A stretch of 58,918 nucleotides of DNA, taken from the NCBI RefSeq assembly GCF_001039355.2, contig NW_019773566.1, positions 1-58,918 of the forward strand, written 5' to 3'. The notes beneath the pieces are model-generated. The model made no database searches, was not told the origin of the DNA, and worked only from the letters and a program-made list of their open reading frames with translations. Of this stretch, positions 24,008 to 35,201 are shown piece after piece. This stretch comes from Lingula anatina (taxonomy: Eukaryota; Brachiopoda; Lingulata; Lingulida; Lingulidae). Numbering within the stretch: the first letter of the stretch is position 1; each line of letters opens with the position of its first letter. Made by a program: the position numbers and the translations under genes.

Positions 24008-27000
24008 AATGGAGCATGGTCTATACGGGGGCGTCTTGATAGTCCGAAGGTTCATTGGTCCAAAGGTTCATTGGTCCAAAAAGTGGGTTCTATAGTGAAC
24101 ATTCGGACCAATGAACCTTCGGACTATCGCTACGGCCCCGTCTATACAAACTTACCAATGAGCAGATGTCCAGCCACCATCCACATATCAGAGGAAAGAT
24201 TCCGATCTCGACCACCACCAGTAGCGCCACCTTTACCACCAAATAACACAGGCCGATTATACGCTTTGATCTGGCAAAAAAAGGATGATAAATGTCAAGA
24301 CCTAAAATACAAAGTTCAAATTGCTATCTGTATAACAATACTATTATAAACAAAGGTGCATATAATAAAAAGAAAACAAATATACAATTTGAAAAAAGTC
24401 ATAAAACGTTTCAGCTTAATCATTAAAAACAGAAAACTTTTCTGTTTTTAAAATTTAAAATATGTTTCAACATCTTAAAAAAGCCCTCATCAGAATTATT
24501 GTCATAAAATATAACATAAATCATGAAACAAGGCAATCTTACTTGTTAAATTTCACCAGTGCTGCTAGGGTGTGAAGTACAACTAGGGAGAGAGCAATCA
24601 CGGTGTATCCTGTTAGAGTGGTGACTAGACCTTCAAATTGACTAGCCTGGACCTATGAAAAAAACAAAGATTTAAAATTGGAATAGAATTGCCACTTGTT
24701 CCCAATTGGAATGGACATAAAAAGTGACATTGTCCAACTCTGTCTTTGCAAAACTTCCTCTTATTCTCACTATCATATAAAGAGTCACCACCATGGTCTT
24801 GTAAGATTTTCATTTCCACAGCATGCATGTAATATCACAGGTTTAATACCATGGCAGGTAATTATAGTGGCACAACTCCCAAGAAATCCAGTTCCTCAGG
24901 AACAAAAAGAACCATGGTTTGAAAAAGGACAGACCCATCTTAGAGTCTTATCCATAATTTTATAACACACACAAAAATGTGATCATGCACACAAGCACCA
25001 GCACAGTTTTTTCATACATAAATATTCATGTGTACATGTAGGTATGTCCATTTATTTAAGGTATTTATGTATTTATTTAATTATTTATTAATTTATTTAT
25101 TATTTATTTATTCTTACTTTCATTTTACAACTTATCTGTGTTCCTGCACAATTGAAGCAATAAATGATGTATATCTGACTACAAGTTATCAGCTCCATAA
25201 GAGAGACCATGTCACAAATTGGAACAAGAAGAACAGTCTGTGCTTTTTGACCTATGGGCACCTTAGTATGTCAGAGTCTCAAAATCTACTGGCTTAAAGC
25301 AGAAACAACACCCACTAACTGAACAAAAGTACAAAATTTTACCACTTCAGCTTTGGTTTTCATGAAACTTGGCGTGGGACCAGTGCAGACTGTCGTGACA
25401 GTCACTAATAGAGTAACTATAATTGTCAATTCCAGGAAAAACCATTTCCCTTTATTTTCTCCATTTTCTTGCTAATTTTCCAGTGGTATTTTAGTAATGA
25501 CAGGGCATTGACACGCATGACATTTCAACCTTGTTCAAAATCTAGTTTTTTTTTTTTTTTTTTTTTTTCGGTCAGGAAAAAGTCAGACAATTCCAGCACA
25601 AAATTTACACTACTTTGCAGAAATTAAGTTAGCGATTCCTGTACAAAACTTATAATGTTTTATTATCATAAACTGCTAAAAAAATTATTATCTTTTCTAT
25701 CCACTTACCAACTCATTGACTTTAATCCCCATGATGGTAAAATGACCAATATGGTATGGACAGAATGCTGCAATAAAAGAGAAAAACAGTTGAACTTAAG
25801 TGGGCACATTTCATCCATTTCAACACATGGAACAAAAACCATTTGGAACAAAGTAGAAAAAATATGTTGGTCAACAGATCTTTAAATCACTGAAAACTGA
25901 GAGAAAAAAATGTAATAATTCTTAAATTGATATACACATTTCCAAGGTCGGATCAGAGATCTGTGATTCAAATATTGTGGCAGTTCATAAATGTCAAACA
26001 TGTTTTGAACACAAGGTTCACACCCCCCAGCCACCCCCGTGGTACACCCCATCATCCAGCCACCCCCATGGTACACCCCAGGTAAGGTGTTTTGAGATAA
26101 AAAGACCATCTTATTGGGGTACAAAGAAATGAAGTGAAATGTTAGACTAAAATACTAAGACTAAAACATGAACTGGCCCATTAATTTCTTTACTATTCTT
26201 AACAAGCCAGCAGAGCTGCCAAATGTACAGACACAAGGCAGAAAATAATTATGCTTGTGAACAATGTTTTTTCTGGTCCGTTTTGATGCAATTTTACATA
26301 ATGCTCAACAGCATAATCAAACCAAATTTAGATTGTGCACCACTGGTAACATGGACATTCAGATTATGCAACAAGGCCTTAAGGAAATATGGATAATGTG
26401 TGTGTGTGGGGGGGGGGGGGGGGGGGAGATAATTGCTTGACCACTTTACAAGATCTTAGTCCAGTAATAGTCTTCCTCATCCAGGGTGAGATAGTTTTTA
26501 TCTTAAAAGCAGGGTCAGTCCATGTTAAGGCCATTTCTATAACGATTAAGACCAGGTAAGGTCATCTGTGATCTGAAATTGCAGATTCAGATCATTTTAG
26601 GCCCACTACCTGCACACCTAGAGATGGCAGGAGTTGTGTTTACAGCTCAAATGGAGACTTCACAAGATAAAGAGCACCTGTGTCTTCACTGCAAGATATT
26701 TACACTGTAGTTACAGCTCTCACTGAATCCATCAACCAGAACTGACTACCTACTCCAGAGTCTACTTCACTTCTTCACTGGTGAAATAAAACTAAACACA
26801 TTCTTGACTCCTTATATGTAGTGAAATGCAAAAACAAACTGCTGTGGCCTTAGACAAGAGGCAACTGAGTTAATGATAAGATAAATCATAATCGTTATAA
26901 CTCTGCTGAATACACATTCATAGTCCATTCTCTCCCACCAGTTTACTGCTGAGAAGAGATAACTGCTCTACATAGAACGGTTCACTACACACCCCCAAAA

Positions 27001-30000
27001 TGGCTACAGGTCGTGATGACAGAGAAGAAAGCCTACAAGCCAAAATAACTGAATATTTTGTCAGCTGTCCATTATGCCTTGTTGAGTACAAAGACCCGAC
27101 AGATTTACCATGTAGGCATACATTTTGTAAAGGTTGTCTGAAGACTTATATTTCACACTCAACACCAGGAAGTAAATTCCAATGTCCTGTGTGTCAGAAA
27201 GAGACTGAAGTTCCTAAAGATGGCCTTGAGGGCTTCACTCACAGTTTCTTCATGGAAAGCTTGCAGGACATTGTACTTCAGTCAACACATAAGAAAAAGT
27301 GCAGCTTTTGTGTTTTGTTGTCCCAAACTAAAACAGTGGCTACTTCAAAATGTATCACCTGCAATGACTACCTATGCGACAATGTTCTCCATTCCACTGT
27401 GCTACCACACTCACTAAAGATCACAGGGTACTCACTTTTCAACAACTTCACAGCAGTGAGTATCAAAAAGAAATCCAAGAGCAGCTGATTATTATCTGCC
27501 CAGAGCACAAAGGTGAGATGATACGATTCTTTTGTTCAGACTGCAGTGTCCCCATTTGTCGTGACTGCAGAGATCTAAACCATGATGGCCACAAACTTAC
27601 CTCCCTTGAAAAAGCTGCAGAGATGGTAAAGCCAAAACTTTTGACCAAAGTCTGTAGTATGGAGAAAAAAATTGAAACAGGTGAGAAAACAATAGCTAAA
27701 ATTGATGAAATATTGGCAACCCTCCAAGAAAATGAAAGCTTTGTTCAGCAGAAGATCAAAGCTCGTGCAGCTCATCTACGTCAACTGGTAGATCAACGAG
27801 AGAAAACCTTACTACAGAAGCTTTATCAAACCACCAGCACTCACAGAAATAATTTACAAATTTCACACAAAAACTGCAGTGCCACTTGCTTCTCTATCAA
27901 AACCACAACAGATGTAGTAAAGAACATCCTTCAGCATGGTGCCCCCATAGATGTCCTCATGTTACACCACCAACTTGGACAGAGACTAGATGAGCTACAG
28001 TCCACTTCAGCTGTGGATGATATTCCAGAGGAACTAAAACTCACACTAACCGTCACCACAGAAGTGGACCAAGAGATATCCAGTGGGGCTGGCCTGGGGA
28101 ATGTGCAGATATCTAGCCAACCAGCTTTGCCCAAGCTCAAACCAAAGGCTGAATGTATGCTGAAGTTTGACACTGGCTGTCTGAGACCAGTGGACATTTC
28201 AGCAAGTCCAAACAGGGAGTATGTTACTACACATGACATGTACAACAAGGTCAAGGTTTTTAGTTCAGATGGTACATCAAGGCAAGAGATCACCAGTGTC
28301 TCAGGCAAACAGCTGAAATTTCCAGTAGGGATCTGTCACTTCCCTGATGGAAGGTTGGTTCTAGCCTGTAGAGATAATAACAAACTCTTCATCCTGTCAC
28401 CACAGTGGGAAGTACAGCAAACTGTAGATGTCAATAACCCATTTGGTGTGGCTCTCAATGACAGCTGCACTAAGATTGCTGTGGCGCAGCATTATAAAGA
28501 AAAGTCTGTGAGTGTGTTCAGTTTTGATATCAAAGGGCAAATAACTTTAACTGGTGTGATAAAGGACAAAGATGGGGAGCAGTTGTTCAATTCACCATAT
28601 AAAGTAGCATATATGAGCAATGGGTGCCTTGTTGTTAGTGATGAAACACCAAACAAACTTCACATCCTAACCCCATCTGGTGACCCACTGTATCAGTACA
28701 CAGGACCTGATAACAAGTTAGGTCGACCCCATGGTGTCTGTGTTGATGCATATGACAACATACTGGTTACAGATGTTGATAACCACTGCACGCACCTTGT
28801 TTCCCCAAATGGGAAGTTTATCCAGTACATAGCAACTGAAGCTGATGTACTAGAATACCCATGGGGATGTACCATTAACAAGGATGGAGACCTGGTTGTG
28901 GCTCAAAGGAATGGGAAAGTGAAAGTATTCCAATACTTGAAAAAATTACATTCTTTAAAATGCTAAGCAACTGAACATTGTGCACTTTTCTGACAAATTT
29001 CAAATTAAGCAGCATACAAGATAGCAAAGCATCCAAATGTAAAAACACAAAGCAGAAAATAATGATGGTAGTGTATAAAATATTTTTTTATCAATTTTGA
29101 TGCAGTATTACACAATAATAAACAGCATAATCAGGTGGATGGGAGTTAAAAGTAATATCTTGAAAATGACAGTGTTTGAAAATAAATTAAAAAGATAAGA
29201 TAGCAAAAATATTCCAATAAAGCTGCTATTCAAACTTTTGATCTGGCTGTATTAACATGATATGAATAAACCCACTGAGTTTGAGGATAATAAGGCACTA
29301 TTATTCATCTATAGCATTAATGTTGGCATTACACTAAATAATTTTTTCTTTTGTAAACTTATTTTCAATATTAAACAACATTTACCTGACTTATCACAGA
29401 TTCCTTATCATGTGACACTGTTAACTTAGTCATTGGCAAACTGTATCTGGCAGAGTGCAGAGTGCTAATAATTGAACACATACAATAATTTTCATAAAGT
29501 AATTTAGACTGAGCTGATATGGCACTTACCAAACACTAAGATAAAGAGAGTATTTAGTGAGACCACCCAAAACACATGTTCCTGAAATAAAAATATATTC
29601 ATACCTTAAAGAAGCATGTTTAAAATTCTGCCAAGTAAATGTATGGCACACATCTTTTTTAATCTCTTAGAATAAATTATGCAATTTAAATGAAATTTTA
29701 CTTAGTAACTTAGATTGAATATTAAATGTCTTTTTATCGCTATTTTCTGAACCTATATTTGTTTAAAGCTGTATTAAATAAAGGGTCAATAATAATCAAT
29801 AATTTAATTTTTTTTACAATAATTCATTTAGCAATTTTAAGACATAACTTAGAAATTTGCTTTTATATTAATAACAAAAAAGTTCTGTTTAAAATATTAA
29901 AAAAAATAATTGCAACTTACCAGGAATACCAGAGATCCATCCAGCCCTAGCAGCTGAAAATAAAACATAAATTACAATGAAAAACTTAATATCTGTTTTT

Positions 30001-33000
30001 AGAATTATCCTATAGGAAATGTAAAATCAATTGTTAATGACACATACTGCCACAGACATGATAACATACATATGCCATGTTATGTTAGCCATGTTATGTT
30101 AGCCATGTTATGTTAGTCACCTAGGCAAATAACTACCAACAGCAGCTACGACACTGGATTGGTAAAAAAAATTATTTTTTTCAAAAGTTACTAGTTTAGT
30201 TGACCTAGAGGATACTCAGGGAATTGACTTTGATAAAATGTCCATTATCTACAGAAGTCATCTTTGACTGTAACTTTTTATAAAGTATACTAGTTGTTTA
30301 CTGAAATCTTCCCATCCCAGTGAACCATGGACTGACATATTAAGAGCACTATCTGCATATGCCAAGCATGGTTTGAGTTGAACCATATCAAATTTTCACA
30401 ACCTTAAAGTTATGTTCAATGTTTGGTATAGAACAACTTGTAAAATAGTTCCATGGTCTCCACTTACCCTTTCCCAAGTGAGCTCTTCGGCAGCCCTATC
30501 CCACTCTATGGGGTTCCAGTTGACTTCATCTGGGAGAATAAATTAAAATCTATCCACTGCAGTGATAAAACATTTTAATAACTTCTACAACTACAACTTT
30601 GTAATGAACTTTTACTGTCGTTTCTAGATAAGCCAGAGTCAAAATTTGAAAATTTTGTACTTGTCAACAACTAGCATTCTAAGGATTTGTTTTTAAGATA
30701 GTTTGTGTGTTTGATTGACATTTCTGGCAATCAATTTCTGATGAAATATATATCAAATGTCATCCACTATCCCCTACCTTGAGGCTGGTTATTCACTTCG
30801 TTTTCATCCTCCTCTCCATCTTCTTCCCCATCCTCCTCAGCTCCATTTTGATTGGCTGCTCCCTGACCATTACCTCCATTCTGATTGGCTCCTGCAGCTG
30901 CTGCACCCTGATTGGCTGCAGCATTCCCTCTCTGGAAAAAAAATCAAAACATATATTATACCTATCAGCAGATTTTTTCAAGTTAAAATATTAATCTACA
31001 AATCAATACTAATAAGAATAAGTGAAGCACTGGAGAATTTTAATTGTACTTCCATACATAAGGATACAATTATGTTATTTAAGGATAAGAGTTATGAAAG
31101 TACAGCAGCAAAACATGTTCAGTGGAATTTGACTGAAAGAGTCTTGATTTACAAAAACCACTTTTAGTAAGTTTTGAACTGATTTACCCAAATATTATTT
31201 ATAATTATTGCTGAATAATTTTTTAAAACTTTTTTTTGTAGAGGTTGGGGTGGGAAGGCTCCAGTACTAGTCAACCTTACATAATAGACTATCTCATTAA
31301 AAAACATAAGCCAAGCTACAAAAATTTTGGTCTTTTTGTTATAAGTGACAAAGGTGTTCATTTACCTGCTGATGATTGGCTGGGTTTTCATTATCCAGCC
31401 AGTCTGGTCCCCCTCCATGGAGGATCTGTTCTCTAAGCCAGACTAAACTGATGAATGCACACAGTGTACACGTCACTACAAAGCAGCCCTGGAGGCAGTC
31501 AGTAGCTATGTTTTCTCTGAAAGAAAATGATTTAAAGATTTTGAAAGTGACAAGAAAGTACTTAGTCTTAGATTTAGATTTTCACATATTAACTGATTCA
31601 CTTATTCATTTATATATTTATCCATTTGATTTCCTTTTCCTGTCTTCTGAAATAAATGAAATCTTATTTCAAGCATGTGAGACTTCTATGAATGGCATAT
31701 TAATGACACTGATGTTTAATAGGTGTACTTACGTAGATAACATATCCAGAGGGAGAGTTAATAAAGAGCTCACGGAGCCAGTAAATAAACTTCTGTAGAT
31801 TCGACCTAGAGAAAAAAAATATCACTGATTATCATTATCTTGATGAGGCAGAGTACAAACTTAGAATAAAATTGCCGTTACACTTTAAAATATTATTTTA
31901 ATGAACTATGTTTTTCAAATATCATTATGATAATAACCAGCCAGCAGTCAACATTATCCTCTACAGGAAAGGAAAACTCCTATTCTCGATGTAAAATCTC
32001 GACATGTAAGAAGCATCACCAAATGTTATAAAGGCAAATCAATGAAAAACATAAATACTAAAAAAATTGTAATGATTTTTTGCTGTCAAAATATCCAGTA
32101 TTGCCCACTCACAGGCCATGAGAGGTACCACCCCCAGCCAGGCAAAGGCCACCAGAGTGTAGTGGAACCAGTATCTGACAGCCCTCCCTATACTCTTCAG
32201 TAGACCAGTGATGATGTCCTGGAACGGCAATCTTTTTGGCATGTCTGGCGAATATACTGGAATGCAAAGTAATATACGATTATCTCTAACTTAAATCATA
32301 TACATTGTTCTGTAAAAAGACTCCACAAAATGATTTGTAAGTAATTCTTTTATATTTTGTTGGATTTGAGTCCAAAGATCTTTTCTTTTCTTAAAAATAA
32401 AACAGAGAAAAACATTTAAATTACAGCAAAAAATTGTCACAGGGTATATACAAAAGAAATACATGAACCACTGACTATACAATCTAACACAGTTTACTAG
32501 TAATATAATCCACATCTATCTCTGACATGTCTAGTAATGATCTCTGACATTTGATGATTATAATGTCAAAAATAAAATAAATAAAACAAGAATTCCTCTA
32601 CTTACTAGGTGTGAAGGAAAAACGGTGGTTACAAAGTTCACAGAACTCCTTCCGACTGTACTTCAACCACTGCACGAGACTGAAATGGAGTTAGGAGGAG
32701 GATAAATTTCTGAAGATGTTAACTTGCAAATATGCTGTTCTATTAAAGTAAAGAAGTACCATGAATTTACAAGGGTATGTTTTAAGAGTAGAAGTGATGC
32801 TCTTACTTATGGCTTGGTGACTGAAGGAAAACGTTTCAAATTATCAGTAATGTAATAAGTGCTATTAAACTGTCTAATCCCTATTGTATGTATTCTGTAC
32901 ACTATAATTAAAAGATTATGTCACACACATAAACTCGGTTTTATTATTATTAACATGATCATAATAAGAAATTTTAAAATTATAATCATTATAAGTAATA

Positions 33001-34911
33001 GCAAAGGGTAAAAGCAAACATTATCCTTACCATTCCTGATGTATAAACTTAATACTGCCAGTACAAACACAGGGGTGGAAGAGTGGTTTATCTGGGCCCC
33101 CCTCCGACCTGCACACACGACAGATGTGCTCTGGAAAAGAAAATGAAAATCAGAAGACATAGCTGCTTAAAGAGAAGTGCCAGGTTTATGTCAAGAAATT
33201 AATAAATGATGGGTCTTGTTTTGTGAAAAAGAATTCTCAAGTTTTTCATTTCAATTGGGACTAACAAAGTCTAATATCAAACTGCATAAAATAGTCTTAG
33301 TCAGTGTGTCATAGTGTGAAATATAATAAATGTTAATTATGTAGTTCAGTATGTGTCATCACATAGATCTGAAATCACTGTCTAGACTATACAATTTGAT
33401 CTTGGGGCAATTAGTTACAAGACCCAAAAAGTTTGGTAACTTTTTTGTCTTTTGGGTAATATACCATTCAGTCAGCTAAAATTCTTAGCCATCTTTGCTT
33501 AGACATCATTTGAATTTTAATGCAACAGGCCATTTTTAATATAATAACAATGCTGAAACACCATCAGTATCACTTGATTGCTGCTTAGCTCATGTTCAAC
33601 TCATCCATAAAGTATTAGCTCATTAACCACACTGTTCTGTTCTTGTTTTTACCATAGTCACAGTGATAATACCATAGTCACAGTGATAATACCATAGTCA
33701 CAGTGACAATACCACAGTCACAGTGATAATACCACAGTCACAGTAATAATACCACAGTCACAGTGATAATACCACAGTCACAGTGATAATACCGCCTTGA
33801 ACTCCAGCTAACACCTGCAGAGTTCAGAGACCCTGTCATGTCTGGGTTATCATCATGATTAATATATGATTAATACAGTCCATGTACCAGATAGCTGGGA
33901 CCAGGAAGCCATTCTAGTTTATTGCAATTTGTTAACATATAAAATATATTAGCTATAGTTTTATATAGCAAGAATCTTGAACTACTTGAATACCAAACAA
34001 GCCCACGGTATTTCACAACTTATAATTACTAATAGATGTAATATAGTAAGTGTCAAAATTATTTTGTCCTTTGCACAAGGTGATTCCCCTCCCCATGACA
34101 ACAACTGCTCTAGTGCCAAGTTATAAAAAAATATTGTACTAAAAGATATGGTTTGTAGAAATTTGTCATTTTCTGATAATATGTGGACAAAGAAATGTCC
34201 CATAAGAGACAAAAAATGGTGGAGGTTTGGACTTAACTTACATCCCTTAAGTTTTAGTGAGTTACTATGAAAGTCAGGAGAACCTGTAGTACAAAAAATA
34301 TTATTTTGGATTGTACTTTAACACAAAACCTAGTCAGTCTAGGAACAGGAACTGTGATATTATCAAACATCAAACATCTGTGATATTATCAAACATCATG
34401 CAGGTCATCTGACATCTCAAGTAGAACTGGCGATTTCCCTACCTCTGTACACACAGTAAAGTGAGAAGGGGGAAGGGCTAGTCTACATGTACATGTATGT
34501 TCCTCACTGTGCCCCCCCCCCCCCCCTTGGAGATTGTAAATAATTACATCGTGCACTCATTTTTTACGTTAATTCTCCAAGTTCTAAAACCCTTCTTAAC
34601 ATAACACTTAAAACGCCCCTTAGCAAGTTAAGAAGCATGGATGACAAACAACGCGTTGATAAAAACAAGCAAAAACGATTATGTAAGCCTGTCTTTTCTC
34701 TGAGTCTGTAGAAAGGGAAAGCAAGACTAACATGCAACGGGTAATCTACCGGTATATGAAAAATCTTCATGTTTTTATATTCGTGGTATTTAAAGGGTGC
34801 ATTGTAACTTAAAGTCACTGGAAATGGGTTGTAAAAGAACAACATTTGCCACAAGTCCTTATGAAAACATAAAATATTGCTATTACCTGAGTGCACGTCC
34901 CAGTCGGCCAT
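17540..34911 (-). CDS. MARCHF6: E3 ubiquitin ligase MARCHF6 (TEB4/Doa10), 3' end missing
   Basis: Multi-spanning ER membrane RING-CH ligase that ubiquitinates misfolded and regulated ER proteins for ERAD. Coding exons (minus): 34887-34911, 33031-33130, 32606-32679, 32113-32256, 31733-31805, 31366-31516, 30778-30931, 30468-30529, 29921-29953, 29530-29581, 25709-25767, 24543-24652, 24156-24270, 23534-23737, 21205-21255, 20509-20609, 19492-19666, 18759-19226, 18563-18632, 17998-18179, 17540-17674. All have GT-AG junctions and compatible phases: 2538 nt, 846 codons. The N-terminus starts MADWDVHS and goes straight into the C4HC3 RING-CH (ICRVC ... HPCVCTG ... FIHQEC ... CELC). Later landmarks are [16 protein letters not shown]-like TM1 and the Doa10 core ([39 protein letters not shown]). 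Exon 7 encodes the acidic N/Q-rich loop. The last resolved exon ends VFFPWQ at a GTAAGG donor, so about 150 family residues are missing downstream. Confidence 0.96.
18239..18299 (-). pseudogene. Degenerate copy of the MARCHF6 exon 20 5' end
   Basis: About 58 bp just upstream (in gene sense) of exon 20 repeat its first 58 bases with a few differences: shared stretches include agagacatcagca and accaaagaatact on the plus strand. The copy has an in-frame stop (TTTGA) and lacks the rest of the exon, so it is a non-functional pseudo-exon made by local tandem duplication. Confidence 0.8.
18759..19226 (-). CDS. MARCHF6: MARCHF6 exon 18: expanded repeat-bearing loop
   Basis: A 156-codon exon encoding the hydrophilic loop between transmembrane segments. 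In human MARCHF6 the corresponding loop is only about 50 residues and has no repeat (recollection of the family). Here it is expanded by decapeptide units of the form [10 protein letters not shown], of which four lie side by side at about 18850-18970, with looser relatives ([24 protein letters not shown]) out to 19180. Conserved sequence resumes at the end ([20 protein letters not shown]), showing the insert is within a genuine coding exon. Confidence 0.9.
18850..18970. repeat. 30-bp coding minisatellite with CTCF-core-like units
   Basis: Four near-perfect 30-bp units containing ctgccccctggtgacc on the plus strand; further single units occur at about 19053, 19119 and 19158. Read on the minus strand the core is TCACCAGGGGGCAGC, differing at the first base from the CTCF core consensus CCASYAGRKGGCRS. 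Confidence 0.85.
20235..20505. repeat. ~60-bp intronic minisatellite, five copies
   Basis: Unit containing ttagctaggtggacataa and attgtgaatggtccctgat, repeated about five times directly downstream (gene sense) of the MARCHF6 exon 16 donor. The last unit abuts the donor: gaatggtcccatagttacc includes the splice site, so the array appears to have grown from the exon-intron boundary. Confidence 0.85.
22885..23533. repeat. ~108-bp tandem array derived from the MARCHF6 exon 14/intron boundary
   Basis: Six degenerate units precede (plus coordinates) the true exon end at 23534. Each contains a version of cctcttgtatggggttaaac followed by AT-rich sequence, with starts near 22885, 22995, 23102, 23206, 23298 and 23408. 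The nearest copy still encodes [10 protein letters not shown] followed by GTAAGT on the minus strand, and the next reads [10 protein letters not shown] plus GTAAGT. Older copies have lost both features. Confidence 0.9.
23948..24006. repeat. (ATT)n microsatellite
   Basis: ATT/TTA trinucleotide tract with interruptions, immediately next to the foldback element at 24020. Confidence 0.85.
24017..24148. mobile_element. Foldback (MITE-like) element
   Basis: A perfect 24-bp inverted repeat, gatagtccgaaggttcattg plus gtcc on the left (about 24038) and its complement on the right (about 24105-24128). Outer arms (tctatacggggg / ggccccgtctata) extend the palindrome. Inside the left arm the motif aaggttcattggtcc occurs twice. 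The right arm ends a few bases from the MARCHF6 exon 13 donor. No coding capacity. From memory, this tccgaaggttcat motif is common in marine invertebrate genomes. Confidence 0.75.
25536..25569. repeat. Poly-T tract in MARCHF6 intron
   Basis: Homopolymer of about 24 T. The surrounding intron (24653-25708) shows nothing else I can support. Confidence 0.85.
26203..26330. repeat. Left direct repeat flanking the TRIM gene
   Basis: About 120 bp matching 29017-29142 in the same orientation at roughly three-quarters identity by eye. Shared stretches are ggcagaaaataat/agcagaaaataat, ttttgatgca and aacagcataatca. It lies 670 bp before the TRIM start codon; the right copy is in the TRIM 3' flank. Confidence 0.65.
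26409..26427. repeat. Poly-G tract
   Basis: About 18 consecutive G following a short GT run; likely length-polymorphic. Confidence 0.85.
27000..28966 (+). CDS. Intronless TRIM-NHL protein, one frameshift
   Basis: A tripartite-motif E3 ligase of the NHL class (TRIM2/3/71-like). Frame 1 (27000-27488) holds a C3HC4 RING from C23 ([17 protein letters not shown]) and the first part of B-box 1 (CSFC...[11 protein letters not shown]). Frame 2 (open from 27374 to 28966) holds the end of B-box 1 (TKDHRVLTF), B-box 2 ([20 protein letters not shown]...H..H), a coiled coil, and about six NHL repeats ([43 protein letters not shown]). The break lies near 27381-27383 inside B-box 1. All else is intact, so it is a recent pseudogene, a sequencing error, or programmed shifting. 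It is nested on the opposite strand in a MARCHF6 intron (29530 to 25767). AATAAA occurs near 29180. Confidence 0.9.
29017..29142. repeat. Right direct repeat flanking the TRIM gene
   Basis: Counterpart of 26203-26330. It begins about 50 bp after the TRIM stop codon, so it corresponds to the TRIM 3' UTR. Confidence 0.65.
30063..30118. repeat. 14-bp intronic tandem repeat
   Basis: Three to four tandem units of about gttatgttagccat in the MARCHF6 intron between exons 9 and 8. Confidence 0.85.
32606..33130 (-). CDS. MARCHF6: MARCHF6 exons 2-3: RING-CH finger
   Basis: Exon 2 (33031-33130) and exon 3 (32606-32679) together encode the whole zinc-binding finger: C12-x2-C15, the C-x-C of HPCVC, H and C of IHQEC, and C-x2-C of FCELC. 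A cysteine codon is split TG/T across the intron. This is the C4HC3 arrangement that separates RING-CH from ordinary RING fingers, and it binds E2 conjugating enzymes on the cytosolic face. All eight ligands are present, so the ligase should be active. Confidence 0.95.
33651..33790. repeat. 20-bp minisatellite, seven copies
   Basis: Exactly seven head-to-tail copies of accatagtcacagtgataat (with a t/c variant at position 5), 140 bp, within MARCHF6 intron 1. The remainder of that intron shows no feature I can support apart from a poly-C run near 34514-34527. Confidence 0.95.
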
Positions 34912-35201
34912 TTTTGCGTGATACTCTTAGATGTCGTAATGGGTTTGGTAACTGCGTAGATCATTCCTCGCACTCATTCTCACCTAAAATGCAATTTTTT
35001 CAATAAATAAACATGATTATGTTGCATTTAAACATATTTTAGATATTTCAACCCTCGTACATTGAAACATTGGTTGTTCATTTGACCTTGATAACGACAG
35101 GTGGAAATGGGCTCTAAAGACCATTTTCGGCACGGTCTCCAATCAAAACATTCCAAACTTCATCAATGTATCACTGAAGACGAGTTGTCATATCTTTGAA
35201 T
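34912..35201. promoter_or_regulatory. Bidirectional promoter between MARCHF6 and WDR88
   Basis: The MARCHF6 start codon (34909-34911, minus) and the WDR88 start codon (35202, plus) are divergent and only 290 bp apart, so the promoter and both 5' UTRs must share or overlap this interval unless further upstream non-coding exons exist. No clear TATA box is positioned for either gene. The spacing is typical of animal bidirectional promoters; the inference rests on geometry. Confidence 0.65.

Noticed and set aside
27931-28308. Minus-strand open frames inside the TRIM gene
   Set aside because: Shadows of the plus-strand coding sequence, with no domain of their own.
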